Source of the DNA: SSSZ01 sp016790965
GTDB taxonomy: Bacteria > Pseudomonadota > Gammaproteobacteria > Burkholderiales > Rhodocyclaceae
DNA: 64,000 bases
Direction: 5' to 3'
Assembly (NCBI GenBank): GCA_016790965.1
Contig: JAEUNZ010000004.1
Location: forward strand, 47,584-111,583
Shown here: positions 15,994 to 24,114 of the stretch, one piece after another
Layout of the letters: every line of letters starts with the position of its first letter
Numbering within the stretch: position 1 is the stretch's first letter
The notes under the pieces: model-generated
What the model was told of the DNA's origin: nothing
The model's database searches: none
Seen by the model: the letters and a program-made list of their open reading frames with translations, nothing else
Position numbers and translations under genes: made by a program

Positions 15994-16445
15994 TTGCGCG
16001 GCGAGACTTCGCGGATGGCCCGGGAAAAGGCGTCCACGTCTTCGAAATTGCGATAGACCGAAGCGAAGCGGATGTAGGCCACTTTGTCGAGCTTCTTCAA
16101 CTCGCGCATGACCAGTTCGCCCAACTGCTGCGAGGTGACCTCACGCTCACCGGAAGACAACAGTTTTTCCTCGATGTCGCCGATGGCCGCGTCGACGGCT
16201 TCGGTGGAGACAGGGCGCTTCCGGAGTGCCAGGTCCAGGCTGGCCCGGAGCTTGTCGCGGCTGAATTCGGTGCGCGAACCGTTCTTCTTGACCACCTGGG
16301 GCAAGCGGATGTCCGCCCGCTCGTAGGTGGTGAAACGCTTGTCGCAGGCGTTGCACTTGCGGCGCCGCCGGACGATGTCGCCTTCGTCGTTGAGGCGGGT
16401 GTCGACGACGGCGGTATCGTCAGCGCCGCAAAAAGGACACTTCAA
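15990..16445 (-). CDS. nrdR: Transcriptional repressor NrdR
   Basis: A 151-residue nucleotide-sensing repressor of ribonucleotide reductase genes. The N-terminal zinc ribbon has CPFC (residues 3-6) and CNAC (31-34); the ATP-cone domain starts at LPQVVKKNGSRTEFSRDKLRASL and extends to YRNFEDVDAF. Length is exactly typical. It is the first gene of the nrdR-ribD pair and lies 55 nt downstream of glyA, so all three may share transcripts. No NrdR box was seen in this window. Confidence 0.95.
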   Translation of the reverse strand: MKCPFCGADDTAVVDTRLNDEGDIVRRRRKCNACDKRFTTYERADIRLPQVVKKNGSRTEFSRDKLRASLDLALRKRPVSTEAVDAAIGDIEEKLLSSGEREVTSQQLGELVMRELKKLDKVAYIRFASVYRNFEDVDAFSRAIREVSPRK

Positions 16446-16500
16446 GGGCGTGCCCCCCCTTGCCCGGACCGCGCCATGTCCCTCCCCTCACTCCTCACCC

Positions 16501-17751
16501 TCAAGCCCCATACACCGGGAACCTGGCGCACAGGGCCGCCACCTGCTCCCTTACCTTGGCGGCGACGGCCTCGTCGTTGGGGGCGTCGAGCACGTCGGCC
16601 ACCAGATGGGCCACCTTCTCGGCTTCGATTTCGGTGAAGCCGCGGGTGGTCATGGCAGGGGAGCCGATGCGGATGCCGGAGGTGACGAAGGGCTTCTGGG
16701 GATCGTTGGGGATGCCGTTCTTGTTGACCGTGATGTGGGCGCGACCCAGGGCTGCTTCGGCGTCCTTGCCGGTGATGTTCTTGGGGCGCAGGTCCACCAG
16801 GAAGACGTGACTCTCGGTGCGGCCCGAAACGATGCGCAGGCCGCGCTCCTCGGACAGCACGCGGGCCATGACCCGGGCGTTGGCGATGACCAGCTCCTGA
16901 TACTGGCGGAAGCCCGGTGTGGCGGCTTCCTTGAAGGCCACGGCCTTGGCGGCTATGACGTGCATCAGCGGGCCGCCCTGGAGGCCGGGAAAAATGGCGG
17001 AATTGATGGCCTTCTCGTGCTCGGCCTTCATCAGGATGATGCCACCGCGGGGACCGCGCAGGGTCTTGTGGGTGGTCGAAGTAACCACGTCGGCGTGGGG
17101 CACCGGATTGGGGTAGTAGCCAGCGGCTATGAGACCGGCGTAGTGGGCCATATCGACCCAGAAGATGGCGCCGACTTCCTGGGCCACCTTGGCGAAGCGC
17201 TCGAAGTCGATGCGCAGGGCGTAGGCGGAGGCGCCGGCACAGATGATGCGCGGCTTGTGCTCCCGGGCCAGGGCTTCCATCCCGTCGTAGTCGATGGCTT
17301 CGTTTTCGTCCAGGCCGTAGGAGACGACATTGAACCACTTGCCGGACATATTGAGGGGCATGCCGTGGGTGAGGTGGCCGCCTTCGGCCAGGCTCATGCC
17401 CATGATTGTGTCGCCGGGCTTGGCGAAGGCCATGAGCACGGCCTGGTTGGCCTGGGAGCCGGAATTGGGCTGGACATTGGCCGCTTCGGCGCCGAAGAGC
17501 TTCTTGAGACGGTCGATGGCCAGTTGCTCGGCCACGTCCACGTGCTCGCAACCGCCGTAGTAGCGCTTGCCGGGATAGCCTTCGGCATACTTGTTGGTGA
17601 GCTGGGAGCCCTGGGCTTCCATGACGGCCTTGCTCACGTAGTTTTCGGACGCGATCAATTCGATGTGGTCTTCCTGGCGCTGATTCTCGGCCGTCACGGC
17701 CTGCCAGAGTTCAGGGTCGATCTTCGCCAGGGTGTCTTTCGCGGAAAACAT
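16501..17751 (-). CDS. glyA: Serine hydroxymethyltransferase
   Basis: A 416-residue PLP enzyme interconverting serine and glycine with transfer of a one-carbon unit to tetrahydrofolate. Signatures: ELIASENYVSKAVMEAQGSQLTNKYAEGYPGKRYYGGCE, the Asp in WVDMAHYAGLIAAG, and STTHKTLRGPRGG with the PLP lysine at about residue 229. Full length, no anomalies. Upstream of nrdR-ribD, as is common in proteobacteria. One-carbon units made here also supply the thyA product later in the window. Confidence 0.97.
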   Translation of the reverse strand: MFSAKDTLAKIDPELWQAVTAENQRQEDHIELIASENYVSKAVMEAQGSQLTNKYAEGYPGKRYYGGCEHVDVAEQLAIDRLKKLFGAEAANVQPNSGSQANQAVLMAFAKPGDTIMGMSLAEGGHLTHGMPLNMSGKWFNVVSYGLDENEAIDYDGMEALAREHKPRIICAGASAYALRIDFERFAKVAQEVGAIFWVDMAHYAGLIAAGYYPNPVPHADVVTSTTHKTLRGPRGGIILMKAEHEKAINSAIFPGLQGGPLMHVIAAKAVAFKEAATPGFRQYQELVIANARVMARVLSEERGLRIVSGRTESHVFLVDLRPKNITGKDAEAALGRAHITVNKNGIPNDPQKPFVTSGIRIGSPAMTTRGFTEIEAEKVAHLVADVLDAPNDEAVAAKVREQVAALCARFPVYGA

Positions 17752-17790
17752 GGGGGATGCCTCAAGCCATTGAAAAGGGCGAGGATTTTA

Positions 17791-18447
17791 TCACGTCGGC
17801 AGTTCGTCCAGGGCGCCGGATTCCAGATGGCGGGTGTCGCCCCAGGTATCGAGGGACCACTGGCCGTCGCGGCAGGAAATCCAGTTGAGGCCGGCGTTGG
17901 GAATGAGGAAGTCCCGCGGCGTTTCCAGGGCTGTGCCGCGCACGAAGCGATTGACGATGTCCAGGACGCCGCCGTGCAGCACCAGTGCCACCACCCCGCC
18001 GGGGTGGGCGGCGGCGATTTCGCACAGGCAGCCCGTCACCCGGGCATACATGGCCTTGAGGCTTTCGCCACTTTCGAAGTCGTAATCAACGTCCCGCGCC
18101 TCGAAGGCCGCGTATCCCTCCGGGTGGCGAGCTTGTAGTTCAGCGTAGGTCAGGCCTTCGAAAATGCCGTAGCGCCGCTCGCGCAGGGCAGGCCGGGCGA
18201 CGGGTTCCAGGCCGGTGGCCGCGCCGATGGCCTTGGCCGTCTGCCAGGCTCGCCGCAGATCGCTGCTGTAGAGAGCGGCCAGGCCCGCCCGCACGAGCCA
18301 GCGGCCGGCAGCCTCGGCCTGGAGGCGGCCAGTGGCGTTGAGCTCAATGTCGATCTGGCCCTGGATGCGCCGTTCGGCGTTCCATTCGGTTTCACCATGG
18401 CGCACGAGGCACAGGCGGGTGAGGGACGGGGTAGGGATTTCCACCAT
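17791..18447 (-). CDS. Histidine phosphatase family protein (phosphoglycerate mutase-like)
   Basis: A 218-residue enzyme of the histidine phosphatase superfamily. RHGETEWNAERRIQGQIDIELNATG carries the phospho-accepting His and the RHG motif; YSSDLRRAWQTA and the second His in VLHGGVLD complete the site. Candidates include alpha-ribazole phosphatase (CobC-like) or a broad sugar phosphatase; the substrate is undetermined. The ATG at 18447 is chosen over an in-frame TTG nine bases upstream. It lies 39 nt ahead of glyA on the same strand. Confidence 0.83.
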   Translation of the reverse strand: MVEIPTPSLTRLCLVRHGETEWNAERRIQGQIDIELNATGRLQAEAAGRWLVRAGLAALYSSDLRRAWQTAKAIGAATGLEPVARPALRERRYGIFEGLTYAELQARHPEGYAAFEARDVDYDFESGESLKAMYARVTGCLCEIAAAHPGGVVALVLHGGVLDIVNRFVRGTALETPRDFLIPNAGLNWISCRDGQWSLDTWGDTRHLESGALDELPT

Positions 18448-18558
18448 TTTCCGCAATCCTGAGGGGAGCTACATTGGCCGGACTTGGGGGCTTCCACGCC
18501 CCCGTGAAGCCGGCATCGCCAAAAAGCCCGGCATTTTATCAACCTTAGGAGGACAACC

Positions 18559-19149
18559 GTGACCCCTCTGCTCAAGCTCTCGGGCCTGATCGACGCGCTC
18601 AATGCCGCCGTCAGCAAGGCTGCATTCTGGCTGGTGCTGATCATGACTGTGATCAGTGCCGGCAACGCCAGCGTGCGTTTTGCTTTCAATTACAGCTCCA
18701 ACGGCCTGCTGGAAATCCAGTGGTATCTGTTTGCGGCGATCTTCCTGCTTTGCTCGGCCTACACCCTGCAAAAGAACGAGCACGTGCGCATCGACGTGTT
18801 GTCCGGCAAGCTCTCGCCCCGGGGACAGGCGGTCATCGACATCATCGGCACTCTGGTCTTCCTTCTGCCCATGGTGATCCTGGTACTGTGGCTGTCGATC
18901 CCGCTGGTGGCCGAGTCCTACAAGATCCAGGAAATGTCGGCCAACGCCGGTGGCCTGATCCGCTGGCCAGTGAAGCTGCTGCTCCCCATCGGTTTCACCC
19001 TCCTCGCCCTGCAGGGCGTCTCGGAACTCATCAAGCGCTTCGCCTTCCTGGCCGGCCTCATCGAAGACCCCAACTCCAAGGACAAGAAGCTGTCGCCCGA
19101 AGAAGAGCTGGCCGCTGAAATCGCCCGTCTGGCCCAGGAGAAGAAATAA
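18559..19149 (+). CDS. dctQ: TRAP transporter small permease DctQ
   Basis: A 196-residue membrane protein with four predicted helices (around AAFWLVLIMTVISAG, WYLFAAIFLLCSAYTL, FLLPMVILVLWLSI and LLLPIGFTLLALQGV) and the family features EIQWYLFAAIFLL and VRIDVLSGKLSPRGQ. It is the small integral subunit that stabilises the DctM channel. GTG start with an AGGAGG ribosome binding site. The stop (TAATG) overlaps dctM by one base. The C-terminus is Lys/Glu-rich and cytoplasmic. Confidence 0.9.
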   Translation: MTPLLKLSGLIDALNAAVSKAAFWLVLIMTVISAGNASVRFAFNYSSNGLLEIQWYLFAAIFLLCSAYTLQKNEHVRIDVLSGKLSPRGQAVIDIIGTLVFLLPMVILVLWLSIPLVAESYKIQEMSANAGGLIRWPVKLLLPIGFTLLALQGVSELIKRFAFLAGLIEDPNSKDKKLSPEEELAAEIARLAQEKK

Positions 19150-20720
19150 TGGAATGGGTCATCGCCAACATGGCGCCCCTCATGTTCGGGGCCCTGGTCT
19201 TCTTCCTCCTCCTCGGCTATCCGGTGGCTTTCGCGCTGGCCGCCAACGGCATCGTCTTCGGCCTCATCGGCATCGAACTCGGGCTGCTCACCCCCGCCCT
19301 CTTCCAGGCCCTGCCGGAGCGGATTTTCGGCATCATGGCCAACGACACCCTGCTGGCCATCCCCTTCTTCACCTTCATGGGGCTGATCCTCGAACGCTCG
19401 GGCATGGCGGAAGATCTCCTCGACACCATCGGCCAGCTTTTCGGCCCCCTGCGGGGCGGCTTGGCCTATGCGGTGATCTTCGTCGGCGCCCTGCTCGCCG
19501 CCACCACCGGCGTGGTCGCCGCCTCCGTGATCTCCATGGGTCTCATCTCCCTGCCCATCATGCTGCGCTACGGCTACGACAAGCGGCTGGCATCGGGTGT
19601 CATCGTCGCTTCCGGCACCCTGGCCCAGATCATTCCGCCGTCCCTGGTGCTCATCATCATGGCCGACCAGCTCGGCCGCTCGGTGGGCGACATGTACGAA
19701 GGCGCCCTGGTGCCTGGCCTGGTGCTGACCGGCCTCTACGTCGGCTACGTCTTCATCCTCACCCTGGTGAAGCCCAACGCCGCCCCGGCCCTGCCGCCGG
19801 AAGCCCGCACTCTGCGCGGCGCCAAGCTGCTGCTGCGCGTCCTGACCACCCTGGTGCCGCCCCTGCTGCTCATCTTCCTGGTGCTCGGCACCATCTTCCT
19901 CGGCATCGCCACCCCCACGGAAGGCGGCGCCATGGGTGCGGCGGGTGCCCTGATCATGGCCATCATGCGCCGACGCCTATCCTGGAAACTGCTGCGCCAG
20001 GCCATGGAAACCACCGGCAAGCTTTCGTCTTTCGTGGTCTTCATCCTGGTCGGCGCCACGGTCTTCGGCCTGGTCTTCCGCGGCGTCAATGGCGACCTGT
20101 GGGTCGAACATCTGCTGCTCTCGCTGCCCGGCGGCCAGTTGGGCTTCCTCATCGTGGTCAACATCCTGGTCTTCCTGCTCGCCTTCTTCCTCGACTTCTT
20201 CGAGCTCTCCTTCATCATCGTGCCACTGCTGGCGCCGGTGGCCGAGAAGCTGGGCATCGACCTGATCTGGTTCGGCGTGCTGCTGGGGGTGAACATGCAG
20301 ACTTCCTTCATGCACCCGCCCTTCGGCTTCGCCCTCTTCTACCTGCGTTCGGTCGCCCCCAGCTCGATCAAGACCACTGATATCTACTGGGGCGCCATTC
20401 CCTTCGTCTGCATCCAGATCATCATGGTGGCCATCATCATCGCCTTCCCCAACATCGTCAGCTACGGCGACCCGGAAGCGAAGGCCCGGGCGGAGCAAAT
20501 CCAGACCCAGGACGGATCCGATCTCGAGTCTCTGGTCGGCTCGGAGCAGAGCGAAGGCGACAAGTCCGAAGAAGCCAAGGACGGCTCCGACGACGACAAC
20601 GCCCTCTTGAAACAACTCGGCAACGGCGAAGGGGGGAAGCCCGCCGAACGCGGCGGCGAATCCAAGGAGAGCAAGGATGCCGATGCCCAATTGCTCAAGG
20701 ATCTCGGAAACGGCAAATAA
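19149..20720 (+). CDS. dctM: TRAP transporter large permease DctM, with an unusual C-terminal tail
   Basis: A 523-residue sodium-coupled transporter subunit with about 12 hydrophobic segments. Family text includes GYPVAFALAANGIVFGLIG, PFFTFMGLILERSGMAEDLL, GALLAATTGVVAASVISMGLISLP and TSFMHPPFGFALFYLRSVAP. The transport domain ends near residue 440 (FPNIVSYGDPEA). A highly charged tail of about 75 residues follows, with two related motifs, NALLKQLGNGEGG and AQLLKDLGNGK, at its middle and end. The tail is not needed in most DctM proteins. Tail function unknown. Confidence 0.9.
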   Translation: MEWVIANMAPLMFGALVFFLLLGYPVAFALAANGIVFGLIGIELGLLTPALFQALPERIFGIMANDTLLAIPFFTFMGLILERSGMAEDLLDTIGQLFGPLRGGLAYAVIFVGALLAATTGVVAASVISMGLISLPIMLRYGYDKRLASGVIVASGTLAQIIPPSLVLIIMADQLGRSVGDMYEGALVPGLVLTGLYVGYVFILTLVKPNAAPALPPEARTLRGAKLLLRVLTTLVPPLLLIFLVLGTIFLGIATPTEGGAMGAAGALIMAIMRRRLSWKLLRQAMETTGKLSSFVVFILVGATVFGLVFRGVNGDLWVEHLLLSLPGGQLGFLIVVNILVFLLAFFLDFFELSFIIVPLLAPVAEKLGIDLIWFGVLLGVNMQTSFMHPPFGFALFYLRSVAPSSIKTTDIYWGAIPFVCIQIIMVAIIIAFPNIVSYGDPEAKARAEQIQTQDGSDLESLVGSEQSEGDKSEEAKDGSDDDNALLKQLGNGEGGKPAERGGESKESKDADAQLLKDLGNGK

Positions 20721-20750
20721 CAGCGCCGTCACTTCCGTCTGCTTGCTCTA

Positions 20751-20778
20751 CAGAGCCCCTTCGGGGGCTCTGTTTTTT
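20751..20778 (+). terminator. Intrinsic terminator of dctQM
   Basis: Perfect 9-bp stem CAGAGCCCC/GGGGCTCTG closed by a UUCG tetraloop and followed by six T. It lies 30 nt after the dctM stop. Confidence 0.93.
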
Positions 20779-20779
20779 C

Positions 20780-20794
20780 ATAGCGATGCGCTAT
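20780..20794 (+). promoter_or_regulatory. OxyR-type binding element (ATAG-N7-CTAT) upstream of dps
   Basis: ATAGCGATGCGCTAT matches the ATAG-N7-CTAT unit recognised by OxyR. It lies 86 nt before the dps ATG and just after the dctM terminator. The adjoining second unit expected for a full OxyR site is weak. dps is a classical OxyR target, so peroxide induction is inferred. Confidence 0.5.
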
Positions 20795-20879
20795 GGCAGG
20801 GAGTGAGTAATGCAATTTGATGACCTGCAAGCACCAGAGCACAATGCCCCCACGTCAACCCGTTTAAGGAAAGACCTTC

Positions 20880-21344
20880 ATGGACATCGGTATCAGCAAG
20901 AAGGATCGCGAAAAGATCGCCGCCGGACTTTCACGTCTGCTGGCGGATTCCTACACCCTCTACTTGAAGACCCACAATTTTCACTGGAACGTGAAGGGCC
21001 CCATGTTCAACACCTTGCACGTGATGTTCATGGATCAATACACGGAGTTATGGAACGCCCTCGACCTCATCGCCGAGCGCATCCGCGCCCTGGATTTTCC
21101 GGCCCCGGGAAGCTATCGCGAATTCGCCAAGCTGACCGTCATCAAGGAAAGCGAGGGCGTGCCCAGCGCGACGGAGATGATCAAGCAACTGGTGGCGGGG
21201 CAGGAAGCCGTGGTCAAGACGGCCCGCGGCATGTTTCCGGTCGTCGACAAAGCTGGCGACGAGCCCACCGCCGATCTCCTGACCCAGCGCATGCAGATTC
21301 ACGAGAAGAACGCCTGGATGCTGCGCAGCCTTCTGGAGGCCTGA
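20880..21344 (+). CDS. dps: Dps-family ferritin-like DNA-protection protein
   Basis: A 154-residue ferritin-like protein forming dodecamers that store iron and bind DNA. Core motif HNFHWNVKGPMFNTLH gives His35 and His47; DLIAERI gives Asp62 and Glu66. In the pattern H-x3-(D/E) after His47, this protein has Met51 with Asp at 52, so one ferroxidase carboxylate appears shifted or lost. An OxyR-like box precedes the gene and a strong bidirectional terminator follows. It sits between the TRAP permease genes and their binding-protein genes, with no obvious functional link. Confidence 0.92.
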   Translation: MDIGISKKDREKIAAGLSRLLADSYTLYLKTHNFHWNVKGPMFNTLHVMFMDQYTELWNALDLIAERIRALDFPAPGSYREFAKLTVIKESEGVPSATEMIKQLVAGQEAVVKTARGMFPVVDKAGDEPTADLLTQRMQIHEKNAWMLRSLLEA

Positions 21345-21358
21345 CTTCCAGGGGCAAC

Positions 21359-21390
21359 AAAAAACCCGCCGAAATTCGGCGGGTTTTTTT
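21359..21390. terminator. Bidirectional terminator between dps and dctP
   Basis: AAAAACCCGCCGAA, two A/T loop bases, and TTCGGCGGGTTTTTTT form a 9-10-bp stem with A and T runs on both sides. It serves dps on the plus strand and the first dctP on the minus strand. Confidence 0.92.
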
Positions 21391-21410
21391 GATATCACGG
21401 AAGCGGGAGA

Positions 21411-22499
21411 CTACTTCGCTTTCTGCAGGAAGCCGTCCATGCGCATTTCTGCCACGCTGAACCAGGCGTTGGTCGATTTGCGGTATTTGTCCCACTCCGT
21501 GTAGATCTTCTTGAAGGCCGGATTGGCGTTCGACTCGTCGGCGTAGAGTTGCAGCGCCGCCTTGTGCGCCGCCTTCAGGATTTCATCCGAGTAGGCCCGC
21601 AGCTTGACGCCGTTCTGCAGGAGCTTGGACAGGGCCACCGGGTTCTTGTGATCGTATTCGGCCATCATGGTCACGTTGGACTCGTAGGCGGCGGCCTGGA
21701 AGGCCTCCTGGTACTCCTTGGGCAGCTTGTCCCATTCCTTTTTGTTCACGAAGAAGTGGATGACCGGACCCGGCTCCCACCAGCCCGGGTAGTAGTAGTT
21801 CTTGGCCACCTTGTAGAAGCCCAGCTTTTCGTCGTCGTAGGGGCCCACCCACTCGGCGGCGTCGATGGTGCCTTTTTCCAGGGCGGGATAGATGTCGCCC
21901 CCGGCAATCTGCTGCGGCACCGCGCCCAGGGCGGCATAGACGTTGCCCCCCAGGCCGGCGATGCGAATCTTGAGTCCCTTCACGTCGGCCAGGGTCTTGA
22001 TCTCCTTGCGGAACCAACCGCCCATCTGGGTGCCAGTATTACCGCCCGCGAAGGAGAGGATGTTGTAGTTGGAATAGAACTCGTCCAGGAGCTTCTGGCC
22101 GCCGCCGTAGTAGATCCAGGCATTCATCTGGCGGAAGTTCATGCCGAAGGGCAGGGCCGTGCCGAAGCCGAAGGTCTTGTCCTTGCCCACGTAGTAGTAG
22201 GAGCAGGTATGGCAGACCTCGACGGTGCCCTGCTGCACGGCGTCCAGAGCTTGCAGGCCGGGAACGATCTCGCCGCCGGCAAAGACACGGATGTCGAACT
22301 TGCCGTTGGTCATGGCGCGCAGCCGGTTGGCGAGCACTTCGGCTCCGCCATAGATGGTATCCAGGCTCTTGGGGAAGCTGGAGGTGAGCCGCCACTTGAT
22401 GGACGGCAGTTCGTTGGCAATGGCCGGGGCGGCGACAGTGGCCGCTGCACCGGCGGCGGCGCCGACGGTGGCTTTCTTGAGAAAATCGCGACGTTGCAT
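21411..22499 (-). CDS. dctP: TRAP transporter substrate-binding protein DctP, copy 1 (Tat-exported)
   Basis: A 362-residue periplasmic binding protein. The N-terminus MQRRDFLKKATVGAAAGAAA is a twin-arginine signal (RRDFLKK). The mature domain begins near ELPSIKWRLTSSFPKSLDTIYGGAE; GGNTGTQMGGWFRKEI, QQIAGGDIYPALEKGTIDAAEWVGPYDDEKLGFYKVA and YYYPGWWEPG are characteristic of the DctP/TakP group that binds oxo- and hydroxy-carboxylates. The exact ligand is not predictable. ATG at 22499 has AAGGAGACACC upstream. It is a tandem paralogue of the next gene upstream, separated from it by a terminator-like hairpin. Confidence 0.9.
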   Translation of the reverse strand: MQRRDFLKKATVGAAAGAAATVAAPAIANELPSIKWRLTSSFPKSLDTIYGGAEVLANRLRAMTNGKFDIRVFAGGEIVPGLQALDAVQQGTVEVCHTCSYYYVGKDKTFGFGTALPFGMNFRQMNAWIYYGGGQKLLDEFYSNYNILSFAGGNTGTQMGGWFRKEIKTLADVKGLKIRIAGLGGNVYAALGAVPQQIAGGDIYPALEKGTIDAAEWVGPYDDEKLGFYKVAKNYYYPGWWEPGPVIHFFVNKKEWDKLPKEYQEAFQAAAYESNVTMMAEYDHKNPVALSKLLQNGVKLRAYSDEILKAAHKAALQLYADESNANPAFKKIYTEWDKYRKSTNAWFSVAEMRMDGFLQKAK

Positions 22500-22536
22500 G
22501 GTGTCTCCTTTGTTTTCACCGGACGAAAAGCCGATG

Positions 22537-22554
22537 GGCAAGAACATTCTTGCC
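22537..22554 (-). promoter_or_regulatory. Perfect dyad in the 5' region of dctP copy 1
   Basis: GGCAAGAA-CA-TTCTTGCC has 8-bp arms and a 2-nt centre. It lies 38 nt upstream of the dctP copy 1 ATG. It could be an operator or a small mRNA stem; the factor is unknown. Confidence 0.4.
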
Positions 22555-22585
22555 TACAGGAGTACAACACGCCAGTTGCGGAAAA

Positions 22586-22623
22586 CCCTAACCCCCGGTG
22601 CATGGACACACCGGGGGTTAGGG
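22586..22623 (-). terminator. Terminator-like hairpin between the two dctP genes
   Basis: CCCTAACCCCCGGTG and CACCGGGGGTTAGGG form a perfect 15-bp stem with an 8-nt loop, followed on the minus strand by TTTT. It lies 43 nt after the stop of dctP copy 2 and would separate or attenuate expression of copy 1. Confidence 0.75.
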
Positions 22624-22666
22624 TCTCATCGACGGGGCGCCCCCTCGGGCGCAGCGGGTCCGTTTT

Positions 22667-23758
22667 TCAGCCGCGATGGGTCTGCATGAAGGTATCGAGC
22701 GGATATTCCGCCACGGAGAACCAGGCCCGCTGCGTCTTTCCGTACTTGGTGTAGGACTCGTAGAGCTTCTTGAAGGCCGGATTCTTGGCCGCCTCGTCGG
22801 AGAAGATCTGTTGCGTCGCCTTGTAGGAAGCCTCCATCACATCCTTGGGGAAGGTCTTGAGCTTGACGCCCTGCTGCAGGAGCTTGGCCAGCGCGATGGG
22901 GTTCTTGTGATCGTACTCGGCCAGCATGGTGACGTTGACCTCGGCCGCCGCAACCTTGAAGGCAGCCTGATACTCCTTGGGCAGCTTGTCCCACTCCTTC
23001 TTGCCCACGAAGAACTGCAGGCAGGTGCCCGGTTCCCACCAGCCCGGGCCGTAGTAGGTCTTGGCCACTTTGTAGAAACCCAGCTTCTCGTCGTCGTAGG
23101 GACCGATCCATTCCGCGGCGTCGATGGTGCCTTTTTCCAGGGCCGGGTAGATGTCACCAGCTGCGATCTGCTGCGGCACCACGCCCAGTTCGGAAAACAC
23201 CACCCCGCCCAGGCCGCCGATGCGCATCTTGACGCCCTTCAGATCCGCCACACTGTTGATTTCCTTGCGCCACCAGCCGGCCATCTGGGTTCCCGTATTG
23301 CCGCCGGGGAAGGACACGAAGTTATAGCCGGCGTAGAACTCGTCCAGCAGTTCCTGGCCGCCGCCGTAGTACATCCAGGCGTTGGTCTGGCGGGCGTTGA
23401 TGCCGAAGGGCAGGGCCGTGCCGAAAGCGAAGCTGCGATCCTTGCCCACGTAATAGAAGGAGGCCGTGTGGCAGCACTCGACGGTGCCCTGCTGCACGGC
23501 ATCCATGGCCTGGAGGCCGGGGACGATCTCGCCGCCGGCGAAGACGCGGATTTCGAACTTGCCGCCGGTCAGTTCCTTGATACGGGCGGCCAACTGCTCG
23601 GCGCCGCCGTAGATGGTGTCCAGGCTCTTGGGAAAGCTGGATGTGAGCCGCCACTTGATGGACGGCAGTTCATTGGCGATGGCCGGAGCGGCCAGGGTAG
23701 CGGCGGCCCCGGCGGCAGCGCCGACCGAAGCCTTCTTGAGAAAATCGCGACGTTGCAT
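22667..23758 (-). CDS. dctP: TRAP transporter substrate-binding protein DctP, copy 2 (Tat-exported)
   Basis: A 363-residue paralogue of the adjacent dctP, with an almost identical Tat leader (MQRRDFLKKASVGAAAGAAA) and mature start. Differences are spread through the protein, with several in segments likely to line the cleft (AAEWIGPYDDEKLGFYKVAKTYYGPGWWEPGTCLQFFVGKKEWD, against NYYYPGWWEPGPVIHFFVNKKEWD in copy 1). The pair may bind related but distinct acids for one DctQM permease. The start at 23758 aligns with copy 1 and has AGGAGG nearby. A GntR-like operator lies upstream. Confidence 0.9.
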   Translation of the reverse strand: MQRRDFLKKASVGAAAGAAATLAAPAIANELPSIKWRLTSSFPKSLDTIYGGAEQLAARIKELTGGKFEIRVFAGGEIVPGLQAMDAVQQGTVECCHTASFYYVGKDRSFAFGTALPFGINARQTNAWMYYGGGQELLDEFYAGYNFVSFPGGNTGTQMAGWWRKEINSVADLKGVKMRIGGLGGVVFSELGVVPQQIAAGDIYPALEKGTIDAAEWIGPYDDEKLGFYKVAKTYYGPGWWEPGTCLQFFVGKKEWDKLPKEYQAAFKVAAAEVNVTMLAEYDHKNPIALAKLLQQGVKLKTFPKDVMEASYKATQQIFSDEAAKNPAFKKLYESYTKYGKTQRAWFSVAEYPLDTFMQTHRG

Positions 23759-24114
23759 GCTTCCTCCTTGAGTGGGTTCTGGGAGTGGCGGACCTGCTCG
23801 GAATAGACCGGGCAATATTGGTCATACCACTTGACCATGAATTATGAGTGTATGGCCCGGGGAAGGAAATGATGGAAAACCCTAACGCGAGAATCAGGAG
23901 GGTCAGGACCGGAAGCGAACCACGCCAACGCCGAAAAATCGCACGGGGCCGCCGATTGCAGCGCGGCGCTCAGGGCCTGAAAATTTCGGGCGTACACCGG
24001 AGTACACGATCCAGGCGCAACGCACAGCCATGGCGCGGACCATGGCAAGCTTGGGCAACACTCCGCCCGTGCAGGGGGCAGGACGCGAGGGGGCGAAGGA
24101 AGTCGCGCTGGCGC
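23759..24114. other. Intergenic region between dctP copy 2 and pmbA
   Basis: This 356-bp gap holds the AT-rich promoter/operator region of dctP copy 2 (23800-23870) and, on its pmbA side, repeat copy D (23969-24118). Between 23870 and 23968 I see nothing recognisable. Open frames across it are not supported by codon usage or start sites. Confidence 0.6.
23819..23837 (-). promoter_or_regulatory. GntR/FadR-type operator candidate upstream of dctP copy 2
   Basis: TGGTCATACCACTTGACCA contains TGGT-CAT-ACCA, the half-symmetric core bound by FadR-subfamily GntR regulators such as PdhR and LldR. It also forms a wider TGGTCA-N7-TGACCA dyad. It lies about 60-80 nt before the dctP copy 2 ATG in an AT-rich stretch. 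Such regulators often respond to carboxylates, which would fit a TRAP binding protein. No GntR gene is in the window. Confidence 0.4.

Noticed and set aside
15990..16500. FMN riboswitch ahead of nrdR-ribD
   Set aside because: The gap before nrdR is 55 nt and lacks any RFN element sequence.
16327..18138. 603-codon plus-strand frame opposite glyA and nrdR
   Set aside because: It spans three genes on the opposite strand that all have full family signatures; its sequence is low-complexity His/Gly-rich shadow text.
18486..18503. GGGGGC-TTCCAC-GCCCCC hairpin upstream of dctQ as a terminator
   Set aside because: No T run follows in either direction and no gene ends there; it could be a chance GC stem.
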